A DNA stretch of 64,000 nucleotides. Origin: Hyphococcus sp. (lineage in GTDB: Bacteria > Pseudomonadota > Alphaproteobacteria > Caulobacterales > Parvularculaceae). The notes beneath the pieces were generated by a model that was not told the DNA's origin, searched no databases, and saw nothing but the letters and a program-made list of their open reading frames with translations. Below, one piece after another: positions 28,167 to 36,588 of this stretch; the stretch's first letter is position 1, and each line of letters starts with the position of its first letter. Both the position numbers and the translations under genes were made by a program. The DNA lies in the NCBI GenBank assembly GCA_021776375.1, contig JAJFGA010000090.1, positions 1 through 64,000 of the forward strand. The letters run 5' to 3'.

Positions 28167-29423
28167 TCAGCTAAGCATTTCATGGGTTTTCTTCAATCCT
28201 GCGATCAACGCCTCAACATCTTCATGGGTGTTGTAAGCGGCAAAGGATGCGCGCGCCGTCGCCATCACGCCTAAACGCTTCATCAGCGGCTGGGCGCAAT
28301 GGTGTCCGGCGCGCACAGCGACCCCGGTGCGGTCAAGGATCGCCGATACATCATGCGGGTGCGCCCCCTCAACTGAAAAAGCTATGATCGGCGCCTTCCC
28401 CGGTGCGCGACCATAAACTCGTACGAAGTTGAGCTTCGCCAATTCTTCCAGCACATGATCTTTAAGCCGCGCCTCATGGGCTGCAATCACATCAACGCCC
28501 TTGGCGTTCATCCATTGCAGCGCAGCGCCAAGGCCAATTGCCTCCAAAATCGGCGGCGTCCCCGCTTCAAACCGGTGTGGCGGGTCATTATAGGTTACGA
28601 CCTCGGTCGTCACCATATCGATCATCTCGCCTCCGCCTTTGAAAGGCGGCAATACTGCGAGTACAGACTTCTTGCCGTAGAGAACGCCGATGCCGGTTGG
28701 ACCGTAAAGCTTGTGACCGGTCATCGCATAAAAGTCACAATCAATCTCGCGCACATCTACCCGGCCGTGAACCCCTGCCTGGCAGCCGTCAAAGAAGATT
28801 TTAGCGCCACGCTCATGCGCGACTGCCGCCAAATCTTTTGCCGGCGTTGGCGCACCCAGAACATTTGACATATGAGTGATGGCGACAAGCTTGGTGCGCG
28901 CAGTAAACAGCGCGCGATAGGCCTCTAAGTCGATCTCGCCATCGTCTGAAATATCTAGCCATTTCAACACCACGCCCTTGCGCTCGCGCAAGAGGTGCCA
29001 GGGGACGATATTGGAATGGTGCTCGGCCAGCGAAAGAATGATTTCATCGCCCTCGCCTATTTCCCCGCTTCCACTGACATTGGCGCCCATAGCATAGGAA
29101 ACCAGGTTGAACGCATCGGTGCCGCCGGATGTGAAAATAATTTCGTCAGGCGAGCCCGCATTAATGAACTCCGCAACGGTTTTGCGGGCGCCCTCAAAGG
29201 CGGCTGTCGCTTCATTGGAGAGAAGATGCAAGCCGCGATGCACATTCGCATAGGAATGCTCCATCGCATGGCTCATCGCATCAATCACCGCGCGCGGTTT
29301 CTGCGCTGAGGCTGCGCTGTCAAGATAAACTAGCGGCTTGCCGTAAGCCTTGCGCTGCAGAATCGGAAATTCTTCGCGCAGGGCGACGACATCAAGTTCA
29401 TTTATCGCAGAGCCATCACTCAT
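28167..29423 (-). CDS. sufS: Cysteine desulfurase SufS (group II)
   Basis: A 418-residue PLP enzyme that takes sulfur from cysteine for the SufBCD scaffold. N-terminal YLDSAASAQKP; PLP lysine in MTGHKLYGPTGIGVLYG (near residue 238); catalytic Cys376 in VRAGHHCAQPL, the group II pattern without the extended loop. No sufE is found in the window, so its sulfur-acceptor partner must be elsewhere. Its start overlaps the sufD stop by 4 nt. Confidence 0.95.
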   Translation of the reverse strand: MSDGSAINELDVVALREEFPILQRKAYGKPLVYLDSAASAQKPRAVIDAMSHAMEHSYANVHRGLHLLSNEATAAFEGARKTVAEFINAGSPDEIIFTSGGTDAFNLVSYAMGANVSGSGEIGEGDEIILSLAEHHSNIVPWHLLRERKGVVLKWLDISDDGEIDLEAYRALFTARTKLVAITHMSNVLGAPTPAKDLAAVAHERGAKIFFDGCQAGVHGRVDVREIDCDFYAMTGHKLYGPTGIGVLYGKKSVLAVLPPFKGGGEMIDMVTTEVVTYNDPPHRFEAGTPPILEAIGLGAALQWMNAKGVDVIAAHEARLKDHVLEELAKLNFVRVYGRAPGKAPIIAFSVEGAHPHDVSAILDRTGVAVRAGHHCAQPLMKRLGVMATARASFAAYNTHEDVEALIAGLKKTHEMLS

Positions 29424-30658
29424 TCGTATACCAACCAGTCGGCGACTTTTCTGCGGAAAACATCGCCCAGGCGATCATCGTCCATGCCGTCAATCACTTC
29501 ACCTACAAACGCCTCAACCAGAAGCGCACGCGCAACAGCCTCATCGAGGCCACGCTGACGCAAATAGAACAACGCATCCTCGTCCAGCGCACCGCAGGTC
29601 GAGCCATGGGCGCATTCAACGTCATCGGCGTAGATCTCAAGTTCCGGCTTATGGTTCGCCTCCGCCATATCCGACAGCAAGAGCGCGTTGGCGGTCATTT
29701 TGGCATCGGTCTTTTGCGCTTCTCGCTCGACTTCAAACTTGCCCTGAAAAACATTGCGCCCGTGATCACGCGCGACCCCTTTATGGATCTGGTGGGTCCT
29801 GCAATGCGGCGCTTTGTGCACAACTTGGGTTGTGAAATCAGAATGGCGATCATCGCAAAGAAGCGCCATGGAGTTGATTTCCGCCGAACCCGCCGACGCC
29901 CATAAATGCACAAGTGTCTCGTGACGTGCCAACCGTGATCCCGTCGATAGGCTGGCTTGCTTGAACGCCGCATCCGCGTCAACTTTCGCGGCGCAAACTG
30001 TGTTTACGATCTGGTCAGTACCGGTCTCGTGAACCACTGTGCGGTGAAACTGCGCGCCGTCACGCACAACCATATGAAAGAGGTGAGAATAAAGCCCGCT
30101 CCCCTCGCCTTCATATGTTTCAATAAGTCTCGCGCGCGCATTAACGGAAACCCGCATCAAGGTTTGCGTGAAGGCGGACGCAGCGTTGGTGTTGATATGG
30201 CGGATCAAGATCGGACGATCCGGCGGCACGCTCTCACCAACTTCAATACCGAGCGCCTTGCGGGTCATCGCAATATTTAAAGTGGCAATCGCATGGCGTT
30301 CTAATTCAGGAATGGCCGCCACGGGCTCGACAACGCCATAACGCAGCCCTTCAGGCGCCTCCCCTTGCGGCAGCTCAATCCGTCCATTGATGATCCGAAA
30401 CTCGAGCGGGTTCAGCGCGGCGAAATCTGACGTCACAATGTCAGCATGCGCCTCAGCGTCATTTGCGGGAGAAAGGCCTCGCAAGGCGCCGTGAAAATCG
30501 GACCACTTCCATCCCTCAATGCGACGGTTTGGAAATCCCTGCTTTGCAAAACGCTCAAATGCGGCGGTCTGTACGCCGGTTGCTTTGGCGCGCGCCGCAA
30601 ACGCCGCCTGCAAATCAACCTCGAACGGTGTTGGTTTATTGAACAAAGCCTCGTTCAC
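29420..30658 (-). CDS. sufD: Fe-S assembly scaffold subunit SufD
   Basis: A 412-residue member of the SufB/SufD family, partner of SufB and SufC in the SufBC2D scaffold. The core beta-helix ends in the signature HGSTCGALDEDALFYLRQRGLDE (in two parts, near residues 355-377), and KAPHCRTHQIHKGVARDHGRNVFQGKFEV lies near 280-308. The conserved late His region is H-G-S-T. It lies directly after sufC with no spacer. Confidence 0.94.
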   Translation of the reverse strand: MNEALFNKPTPFEVDLQAAFAARAKATGVQTAAFERFAKQGFPNRRIEGWKWSDFHGALRGLSPANDAEAHADIVTSDFAALNPLEFRIINGRIELPQGEAPEGLRYGVVEPVAAIPELERHAIATLNIAMTRKALGIEVGESVPPDRPILIRHINTNAASAFTQTLMRVSVNARARLIETYEGEGSGLYSHLFHMVVRDGAQFHRTVVHETGTDQIVNTVCAAKVDADAAFKQASLSTGSRLARHETLVHLWASAGSAEINSMALLCDDRHSDFTTQVVHKAPHCRTHQIHKGVARDHGRNVFQGKFEVEREAQKTDAKMTANALLLSDMAEANHKPELEIYADDVECAHGSTCGALDEDALFYLRQRGLDEAVARALLVEAFVGEVIDGMDDDRLGDVFRRKVADWLVYE

Positions 30659-31405
30659 TTATGCCGCCTCGATAAATTGTTCGTAGCCTGATTTTTCAAG
30701 TTCAGCCGCAAGTCCGGCGGCGCCGGATTTGACAATTCGTCCGTCCGCCAGAACATGCACCCGGTCCGGTTTGATATAATGCAAAAGCCGCTGATAGTGC
30801 GTGATGACCAAAAAGCCGCGCCCCGGTCCGCGCAACGCATTCACAACTTCGCCGACCATTTTCAGCGCATCAATGTCTAGTCCGGAATCGGTTTCATCCA
30901 TAATTGCAAAGCGCGGCTCGAAGATTGCCATTTGCAACATCTCCATGCGCTTTTTTTCACCACCAGAAAAGCCGACATTGAATGGGCGTTTCAACTTGGC
31001 GTCATCGAGCCCGACAAGTTTTGCTTTCTCGCGGATCAGCCGGATGAAGTCGGCCGCGGACATATCTGCTTCCCCGCGTGCGCGCCGTTGAGCATTCAGC
31101 GCTGTACGGATGAAGGTCATGGTCTGCACGCCGGGAATTTCCATCGGGTGCTGAAACGAAAGGAACAAGCCCTTTGCCGCACGCGCATCAGGCGCGAGAC
31201 CTAAGATATTAGCGCCCTCAAGCATGACCGCGCCGTCCGTCGCCTCATAGCCGTCACGGCCTGCAATCGTGTAGGACAGCGTCGATTTGCCCGACCCGTT
31301 CGGCCCCATAATCGCATGCACTTCGCCCGCAGGCACATCGAGGCTCAATCCTTTGAGGATTTCATTGCCGCCAACCGTGGTATGAAGATTTTCAATCTTT
31401 AACAT
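30659..31405 (-). CDS. sufC: Fe-S assembly ATPase SufC
   Basis: A 248-residue ABC-type ATPase that drives the SufBCD scaffold. Walker A GPNGSGKST is near residues 35-43. The signature region reads NVGFSGGEKKRMEML near 142-156. Walker B with FAIMDETDSGLDIDAL near 163-178 carries the SufC-specific SGLD. The start at 31405 (MLKIENLHT) is where the family begins; an in-frame start at 31435 would overlap the ridA-like gene. Confidence 0.96.
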   Translation of the reverse strand: MLKIENLHTTVGGNEILKGLSLDVPAGEVHAIMGPNGSGKSTLSYTIAGRDGYEATDGAVMLEGANILGLAPDARAAKGLFLSFQHPMEIPGVQTMTFIRTALNAQRRARGEADMSAADFIRLIREKAKLVGLDDAKLKRPFNVGFSGGEKKRMEMLQMAIFEPRFAIMDETDSGLDIDALKMVGEVVNALRGPGRGFLVITHYQRLLHYIKPDRVHVLADGRIVKSGAAGLAAELEKSGYEQFIEAA

Positions 31406-31413
31406 TGTTTCGA

Positions 31414-31857
31414 CTATTTCCTTATCGCCAAACATTCGATTTCAATCGCCGCGCCAATCGCTAAACCATCGGCGCCCAGGGTTGAGCGCGCAGGTTTGTC
31501 GCCTGGAAAAAACTTCGCATAGGCAGCGTTCATCTCTGCGAACTTTTCCATATCGTCGAGAAAGATCGTGCATTTGACGATGTCGGAAAGGTCGCTGTCG
31601 AGGCGCGCCAGGGTGGTTTTATAATTTTCAAAGATTTGCGCCGTCTCCGCGCCGACACCGCCCTCAACGATCGTCGTTCCCCCTGGCGCGCGACCGATCT
31701 CGCCAGAAAGATAAATCGTATTACCGATCACAACAGCTGACGAGAACGGCAAATCTTGCGGCAGCGACGGATCGCGATCGTAAGTTCGCTCGTCAGACTG
31801 CGCACCACAGGCGGCGAGCATGAATGCCGCCAACAATATGAAAATATTTCTTATCAC
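31414..31857 (-). CDS. RidA-family protein with lipoprotein signal
   Basis: A 147-residue protein: a lipoprotein signal (lipobox LAAC, Cys near residue 17) followed by a RidA/YjgF domain. The RidA core is complete: IYLSGEIGR near 48, and the PARSTLGADGLAIGAAIEIECLA tail near 121-143 with the Arg that binds the imine substrate in active RidA proteins. Canonical RidA deaminates reactive enamines in the cytoplasm. An exported, lipid-anchored version in a suf operon between the cupin gene and sufC is unusual. Its function is inferred only at family level. Confidence 0.85.
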   Translation of the reverse strand: MIRNIFILLAAFMLAACGAQSDERTYDRDPSLPQDLPFSSAVVIGNTIYLSGEIGRAPGGTTIVEGGVGAETAQIFENYKTTLARLDSDLSDIVKCTIFLDDMEKFAEMNAAYAKFFPGDKPARSTLGADGLAIGAAIEIECLAIRK

Positions 31858-31909
31858 TTCATGCTCCTCTCGCTATCCCGGATAGCGATAACAGTTGGCC
31901 AGTCTATAT

Positions 31910-32266
31910 TCACTTTGCCCTCTTCGGTTCGACAATCACATAAACCGTTGTCGTGTCACCAATATTTAAAGCCTCATGCCACTCAACACCGTCCGACCAC
32001 CAAGTCTCCCCGGCAGGTGTTTGTTGCTCGCGAGCGCCGGTTGCATCAGTAACCTGCATGACGCCGCCTTCGACGATGTAGCCCCAATGCGGCGGGTGAT
32101 AGTGTCGCTCATGGCCTACCCCCGGCGGAAAAGTACAGCGCGCCGCACGCATCTGGTCATTTTCAAACAGTAATTCGCAAACGCTCTCCCCTTTCCAACC
32201 CGCCTCAATGGGGTTTGGGAGCGCGGAGGCCTGAAGCGCTGCTGCAACCAATAAGATCAACATCAA
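31910..32266 (-). CDS. Exported single-domain cupin
   Basis: A 118-residue protein: a signal peptide (residues 1-16, ending LQASA), then one cupin barrel with [21 protein letters not shown] (near residues 48-68). The HxHxxxH-type cluster and Glu are compatible with a metal site, and [10 protein letters not shown] follows near 90. It overlaps the sufB stop by 4 nt, so it belongs to the suf transcript. Ligand unknown. Confidence 0.82.
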   Translation of the reverse strand: MMLILLVAAALQASALPNPIEAGWKGESVCELLFENDQMRAARCTFPPGVGHERHYHPPHWGYIVEGGVMQVTDATGAREQQTPAGETWWSDGVEWHEALNIGDTTTVYVIVEPKRAK

Positions 32267-33807
32267 CCGACACTCCCTTCCAGGCTCACACTGACAAGTT
32301 TTTGCGCCTCAACCGCGAATTCCATGGGTAGTTTCTGCAAAACATCCTTACAGAAACCATTGACTAGGAGCGCGACGGCCTCTTCCTCTGAGAGCCCGCG
32401 CTGGCGGCAATAAAACAGCTGATCTTCCGAAAGCCGCGAGGTCGTAGCCTCGTGCTCAAGGATCGCGGACGGGTTCTTTGCCTCCACATAGGGCACGGTG
32501 TGGGCGCCGCATTCATTGCCGATCAGCAGCGAATCGCATTGCGTGAAGTTGCGCACATTATCAGCCTTGCGGTGTACAGAAACCAGCCCGCGATAGGTCG
32601 AGTTGGATTTGCCCGCCGATATGCCTTTGGAGATAATCCGCGAGCGCGTGTTTTTTCCAAGATGGACCATTTTGGTTCCAGTGTCCGCCTGCTGATGATT
32701 ATTGGTGATGGCGATTGAGTAAAATTCGCCCTGGCTGCCCTCACCCTTCAAAATGCAGGACGGGTATTTCCAGGTCACCGCTGAGCCGGTCTCGACCTGT
32801 GTCCACGATACTTTGGCGTTCACGCCGCGACAGTCCGCCCGTTTGGTGACGAAATTATAAATGCCGCCCTTGCCGTCCTTGTCGCCGGGATACCAGTTTT
32901 GCACCGTTGAATATTTAATCTCAGCATCGTCTTCGATAATCAATTCAACGACGGCGGCATGAAGCTGGTTTTCATCGCGCATCGGCGCGGTGCAGCCTTC
33001 AAGATAGGATACGTATGAGCCCGGTGCGGCAATAATCAGCGTGCGTTCAAACTGTCCGGTATTGGCCTCGTTAATCCGAAAATAGGTCGACAGCTCCATC
33101 GGGCACTTAACGCCTTCGGGCACATAGACAAACGTACCGTCAGAAAACACCGCCGAGTTAAGCGTTGCAAAGTAATTGTCTGAGGTTGGCACTACCGTGC
33201 CGAGATATTTCCGGACAAGATCTGGATGTTCACGCACTGCTTCCGAAAACGACAAGAAGATGACGCCGACCTTGGCAAGCTCATTCTTAAACGTCGTCGC
33301 GACGGAAACACTGTCAAACACAGCATCAACGGCGACTTTGCGCCCGCCATCATCCGTCTTTGAGGCTTCGCCAATACGCGCCTCCGCGGCCGACCCTGCG
33401 GCGCCCTTCACACCGAGAAGAACTTCCGCCTCCCTTAGCGGGATGCCAAGCTTTTCAAAATCGGCGAGAATCTCCGGCGGCACATCGTCAATGGATTCAT
33501 ATTTGGCGCCGCTCGCAGGCTCGGAATAATAATAAGCGTCCTGATAATCGATGTTCGGATAGTCAACCATCGCCCATGTCGGCTCTTCCATGGTCAGCCA
33601 ACGGCGAAAAGCCTCAAGGCGCCATTCCAGCAACCAGCTCGGCTCTTCTTTCTTGGCGGAAATATACCGCACCGTGTCCTCGTTCAGGCCCTTTGGCGGC
33701 TTGGCGGACTGAACATCCGTCGTGAACCCATATTTATAGGTTTCGAGCGACGCTGTCGCCTCGACGGTCGCCTTATCTATTCCCTCTTTATACGTTGTTT
33801 CAACCAC
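32263..33807 (-). CDS. sufB: Fe-S assembly scaffold subunit SufB
   Basis: A 514-residue core subunit of the SufBC2D scaffold. Family landmarks: [19 protein letters not shown] near residues 52-70, [21 protein letters not shown] near 230-250, [21 protein letters not shown] near 272-292, and the C-terminal [21 protein letters not shown] near 452-472, which includes the invariant Cys region. The GTG start at 33807 shares one base with the stop of the preceding gene (TAGTG). Confidence 0.95.
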   Translation of the reverse strand: MVETTYKEGIDKATVEATASLETYKYGFTTDVQSAKPPKGLNEDTVRYISAKKEEPSWLLEWRLEAFRRWLTMEEPTWAMVDYPNIDYQDAYYYSEPASGAKYESIDDVPPEILADFEKLGIPLREAEVLLGVKGAAGSAAEARIGEASKTDDGGRKVAVDAVFDSVSVATTFKNELAKVGVIFLSFSEAVREHPDLVRKYLGTVVPTSDNYFATLNSAVFSDGTFVYVPEGVKCPMELSTYFRINEANTGQFERTLIIAAPGSYVSYLEGCTAPMRDENQLHAAVVELIIEDDAEIKYSTVQNWYPGDKDGKGGIYNFVTKRADCRGVNAKVSWTQVETGSAVTWKYPSCILKGEGSQGEFYSIAITNNHQQADTGTKMVHLGKNTRSRIISKGISAGKSNSTYRGLVSVHRKADNVRNFTQCDSLLIGNECGAHTVPYVEAKNPSAILEHEATTSRLSEDQLFYCRQRGLSEEEAVALLVNGFCKDVLQKLPMEFAVEAQKLVSVSLEGSVG

Positions 33808-34469
33808 TATCTCTCACCGTCCACAGTCATTTCCTCGATGCTCATACCCCCAGATTGTTCGCCAACCAAACGAGACAAGTCGGGTAATTGCACACCGACA
33901 GTGCTGTTTCGTAAGGCGCTGAAAACGCGTAGGCGCGCCGCCTCCGGCTTGTTCTGGCTTAACTTCCAGGTTGCATCAATCGCCTCGACCGATATTTCCA
34001 GCGGCGAAATCGATCGCTGCATACGCGCGTAAACTTTTGCATCCATTTTGGATGGGGCCCAAGGCGTCTTGGGTAACAGGCGCCCCTCAAACTGCGCCGA
34101 CAAGCGCTCAACAATGCCCGGCAGATCTTCATCAGGTAATACTTTCAACGCGCCACGAATATGGACAGCAACATAATTCCAGGTTGGAACCTGGTTGTTA
34201 TCAAGCTCATACCAATCCGGCGAAACATAACCGTCCGGTCCGGTAACAGCCAATAGGCATTCCATGGGTTGGCCAGCCTGCTTCAAGATTGGATTTGCGC
34301 GCGACAGGTGCAACTCGATGCGAGCGCCATCATCGCAAATACAGAAGGGAACATGAGCCGCAAGGAGCCCGTTATCGCCATTGATGGTGAGCATGCCAAA
34401 CCCGCGCGCCTCGGCGAAGGCGAGATTTTCCTTTTCATCTACGGATCGAAATAATGTGTTCGGATGCAT
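33807..34469 (-). CDS. FMN-binding negative regulator, PaiB family
   Basis: A 220-residue flavin-reductase-fold protein like Bacillus PaiB. Features: N-terminal [30 protein letters not shown] near residue 58; [26 protein letters not shown] near 78-103 is the family signature. The start at 34469 was chosen because the family begins there; the open frame extends upstream into the neighbouring gene's end. It lies between the nifS-like gene and sufB in one strand-consistent block. Whether it regulates anything here is unknown; flavin or haem binding would suit an iron/redox operon. Confidence 0.87.
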   Translation of the reverse strand: MHPNTLFRSVDEKENLAFAEARGFGMLTINGDNGLLAAHVPFCICDDGARIELHLSRANPILKQAGQPMECLLAVTGPDGYVSPDWYELDNNQVPTWNYVAVHIRGALKVLPDEDLPGIVERLSAQFEGRLLPKTPWAPSKMDAKVYARMQRSISPLEISVEAIDATWKLSQNKPEAARLRVFSALRNSTVGVQLPDLSRLVGEQSGGMSIEEMTVDGER

Positions 34470-34483
34470 CTTTACCCAATCGG

Positions 34484-35623
34484 CTATGCCGCCCTCTCTT
34501 TTATTCGTGCATAGGCGGCGGGCCACTCGCGGATGAAGGCGTCCGCATCTTCCTGCGCTGAATTCCACCCCAGCGACACGCGAATTGAGGTCGTTGCTTC
34601 TTCCTCACTGGCGCCCATCGCGGTTAGCACATGGCTTGGCTTTGATTTGCCGGAAGAGCAGGCCGAGCCGGCGGAGACCGCAATGCCGGCAAGGTCCATA
34701 TTCATCAGCTGCGTCGCGCCGGAAAACCCTGGGGCGCTGAGACAGAGCGTGCCCGGCAGGCGGTCAGTCTCCGTACTCCAAACCTTCGCACCCGCATGCA
34801 GCACCGCGGCCTGCATTTCAGAACGCAGCCGCGTAATCTCACCGGCGCGCGCGAGGCTGTCTTGCGCTAACGCGCAAGCCTTGCCGAGACCGGCAAGACC
34901 CGGCGTGTTGGTCGTACTCGCGCGGCGGTTCATCTCCTGGCCGCCGCCGCGTAACACCGGCTCCAGCGTCAGATTGGGCCCGGCAATGACCGCGCCAACG
35001 CCGAGGGGGCCACCGAATTTATGCCCGGTAAAACTCATAATATCAGCGCCCGACATAACGAAGTTGACCGGGATTTTACCCACCGCCTGCGCTGCGTCAG
35101 AAAACAACAGCCCGCCAAATTCATGGGTGATCGCCGCCGCTTCCGCCACCGGCTGGATCGCGCCAGTCTCGTTATTGGCGAACATGAGACAAACCAAAAA
35201 TGCGCCGCTATTGTTTTGCCTGTAGGCGCGCAACTGCTCGCGCAATTGGTCAAGATCGACGACGCCGGCACTATTGACGGGGATGGTCTCAATCTCCGCG
35301 CCCGTTGTCGCCGCATTGGCGGCAACTGCAGGATGCTCAATCGCGCTGATGAAAATGCGTTGGATTTTGTGCGCGGCGACAGCGCCATGCAACACATAGT
35401 GAATGGATTCTGTACCGGAGCTGGTAAAGACGACGCCGTTGACCGGCGCATTAACAAGGCTCCGCACCTGCTCGCGGGCATCTTCAACTATCTTGTGCGC
35501 GCGCCTGCCTTCTTCGTGTACGGACAGAGTATTGCCGTCCGCCGCCATGGCTGCCGCTACAGCTTCAATAACTTCAGGCCGCACCGGCGCGGTCGCGTTA
35601 TGATCTAAATAGTGGCGCGTCAT
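34484..35623 (-). CDS. Cysteine desulfurase, NifS/IscS-like
   Basis: A 379-residue class V aminotransferase-fold enzyme, the first of two cysteine desulfurases in this operon. N-terminal YLDHNATAPVRPEV; PLP lysine in FTGHKFGGPLGVGA near residue 197; catalytic Cys in SAGSACSSGKSKPSH near 323, the group I (IscS/NifS) type with the extended flexible loop. The start at 35623 is supported by homology; the longer open frame upstream reads through two partial copies of this same gene start in a different frame. Its ATG overlaps the stop of the preceding 35-residue short reading frame (ATGA). Confidence 0.92.
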   Translation of the reverse strand: MTRHYLDHNATAPVRPEVIEAVAAAMAADGNTLSVHEEGRRAHKIVEDAREQVRSLVNAPVNGVVFTSSGTESIHYVLHGAVAAHKIQRIFISAIEHPAVAANAATTGAEIETIPVNSAGVVDLDQLREQLRAYRQNNSGAFLVCLMFANNETGAIQPVAEAAAITHEFGGLLFSDAAQAVGKIPVNFVMSGADIMSFTGHKFGGPLGVGAVIAGPNLTLEPVLRGGGQEMNRRASTTNTPGLAGLGKACALAQDSLARAGEITRLRSEMQAAVLHAGAKVWSTETDRLPGTLCLSAPGFSGATQLMNMDLAGIAVSAGSACSSGKSKPSHVLTAMGASEEEATTSIRVSLGWNSAQEDADAFIREWPAAYARIKERAA

Positions 35624-35727
35624 TGAATGGCCTCGCCTGCGCATAGAAAGTGAAACACCGATAGGCGACCGGTTTTGGTTTGTGCGCCTTCGCGCACGGT
35701 CGCGTTTTGGACGAGATAATGGCGCAT
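35620..35727 (-). CDS. Short reading frame 2, partial duplicate of the nifS-like gene start
   Basis: A 35-residue frame beginning MRHYLVQNATVREGAQ, which mimics MTRHYLDHNATAPVRP of the following gene for its first ten residues and then diverges into TKTGRLSVFHFLCAG. Its ATG overlaps the stop of short frame 1 (TGATG) and its stop overlaps the nifS-like start (ATGA). It may be a coupled leader peptide or simply the remnant of a repeat insertion; no protein function is claimed. Confidence 0.4.
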   Translation of the reverse strand: MRHYLVQNATVREGAQTKTGRLSVFHFLCAGEAIQ

Positions 35728-35861
35728 CATCTTGTGGCCCCACCTGCATATAGACAGCAAAACACCGAAGGGCGACCGGTTTTAGTTTGCGCACCTTCGC
35801 CCGAAGGCTGATTTTGTGCGCCTTCGCGCACAGGCGCATTATGATCCAAATAATGCCGCAT
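35727..35861 (-). CDS. Short reading frame 1, partial duplicate of the nifS-like gene start
   Basis: A 44-residue frame beginning MRHYLDHNAPVREGAQ. It is coupled to the iscR stop by a TGATG overlap, exactly where one would expect the original start of the next gene. After residue 9 it continues as a repeat-derived sequence with an internally repeated GEGAQ/REGAQ motif and TKTGRPSVF, matching short frame 2. Probably a broken first copy of the gene start. Confidence 0.4.
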   Translation of the reverse strand: MRHYLDHNAPVREGAQNQPSGEGAQTKTGRPSVFCCLYAGGATR

Positions 35862-36346
35862 CACTCCGCCGCTCCCTTATAGACGCGTTCATCCGGCGAT
35901 TGTTCATTCGGCGCATTGACCGCCGCCATGCCCAAGACGCGCTTTTTGAGAATGTCTTCGAGGCTAACGGCATTTAAAAATATCTCAATCTGGCGTCCCA
36001 ACTCGTCCCACAAATCATGGGTGAGGCATCGCGCAGTCGTGCCCTGACAGCCGAGCACTGACCCGCCGGCGCATGCGGTGGTTCTGATTTCCTCATCCAC
36101 AGCAGCAATGATATCGGCAATGCGAATATCGGCCGGCGCATTGACCAACCAATAGCCGCCCGCAGCGCCGCGCGCGCTTTCAACCAGGCCAGACCGTTTT
36201 AGCTTTGCAAACAGCTGCTCCAGATAGGATAGGGAAATCCCCTGGCGCAACGCGACATCCGATAGCGCCACCGGAACCCTTGCCCCCATAGCTGCAAGGT
36301 CAGCCATCGCTGAAACTGCATATCTGCCCTTGGTCGTAAGCTTCAC
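35861..36346 (-). CDS. iscR: Rrf2-family Fe-S regulator (IscR-like)
   Basis: A 161-residue Rrf2 winged-helix regulator that would sense Fe-S status and control the downstream operon. N-terminal MKLTTKGRYAVSAMADLA; HTH with SLSYLEQLFAKLKRSGLV near residues 38-55. Three cysteines (C92, C100, C107) and H110 in RCLTHDLW match the cluster ligands of E. coli IscR, but the Cys spacing is C-x7-C-x6-C rather than C-x5-C-x5-C. The GTG at 36346 has AAGGA 6 nt upstream; an earlier in-frame ATG at 36382 is less likely. It is the first gene of the suf operon. Confidence 0.9.
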   Translation of the reverse strand: MKLTTKGRYAVSAMADLAAMGARVPVALSDVALRQGISLSYLEQLFAKLKRSGLVESARGAAGGYWLVNAPADIRIADIIAAVDEEIRTTACAGGSVLGCQGTTARCLTHDLWDELGRQIEIFLNAVSLEDILKKRVLGMAAVNAPNEQSPDERVYKGAAE

Positions 36347-36443
36347 ATCAAATCCTTTTGATGCAGGTAATTTGCACCGCACATATGCTGGCGCCGCGGC
36401 GAAAACATGTTATACGCGCCCGCCGGTCGGCCCTCTACTAGCG

Positions 36444-36472
36444 GAAATAGGAAACCACACTAAACTAGTCAA
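36444..36472 (-). promoter_or_regulatory. Promoter with IscR-type box upstream of iscR
   Basis: On the minus strand, TTGACT (36467-36472), a 17-nt spacer and TATTTC (36444-36449). The -35 region reads TTGACTAGTTTAGTG, an imperfect dyad (GACTA...TAGT) resembling IscR type-1 sites, which often overlap the -35 in alphaproteobacteria. It would give autorepression by cluster-bound IscR. Confidence 0.5.
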
Positions 36473-36588
36473 CATTATCGCCATCACAAATCGGCGAAAT
36501 GACTAGCTTTTTTGATATTTTTGCTTACTTGCCGACTGAATTAATTGGATATGGACGACCGCAACCAATGCGGCAAAAAAGGAAGCCG

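Larger units (their letters stand above)
35588..35868. repeat. Tandem repeat array between iscR and the nifS-like gene (about 2.3 copies)
   Basis: Unit length is about 108-134 bp. Each copy contains the gene-start block (revcomp of CATTATnnnATGCGCCA-type sequence), then a segment with the hairpin GTGCGC-GAAG-GCGCAC and the block ACCAAAACCGGTCGCC. Copies start near 35861, 35727 and 35623 on the minus strand. The middle of the first copy carries an extra 27-bp internal duplication. Confidence 0.7.

Noticed and set aside
35624-35839. 72-residue N-terminal extension of the nifS-like protein
   Set aside because: It is read in another frame through the tandem copies of the gene's own start; homology begins at 35623.
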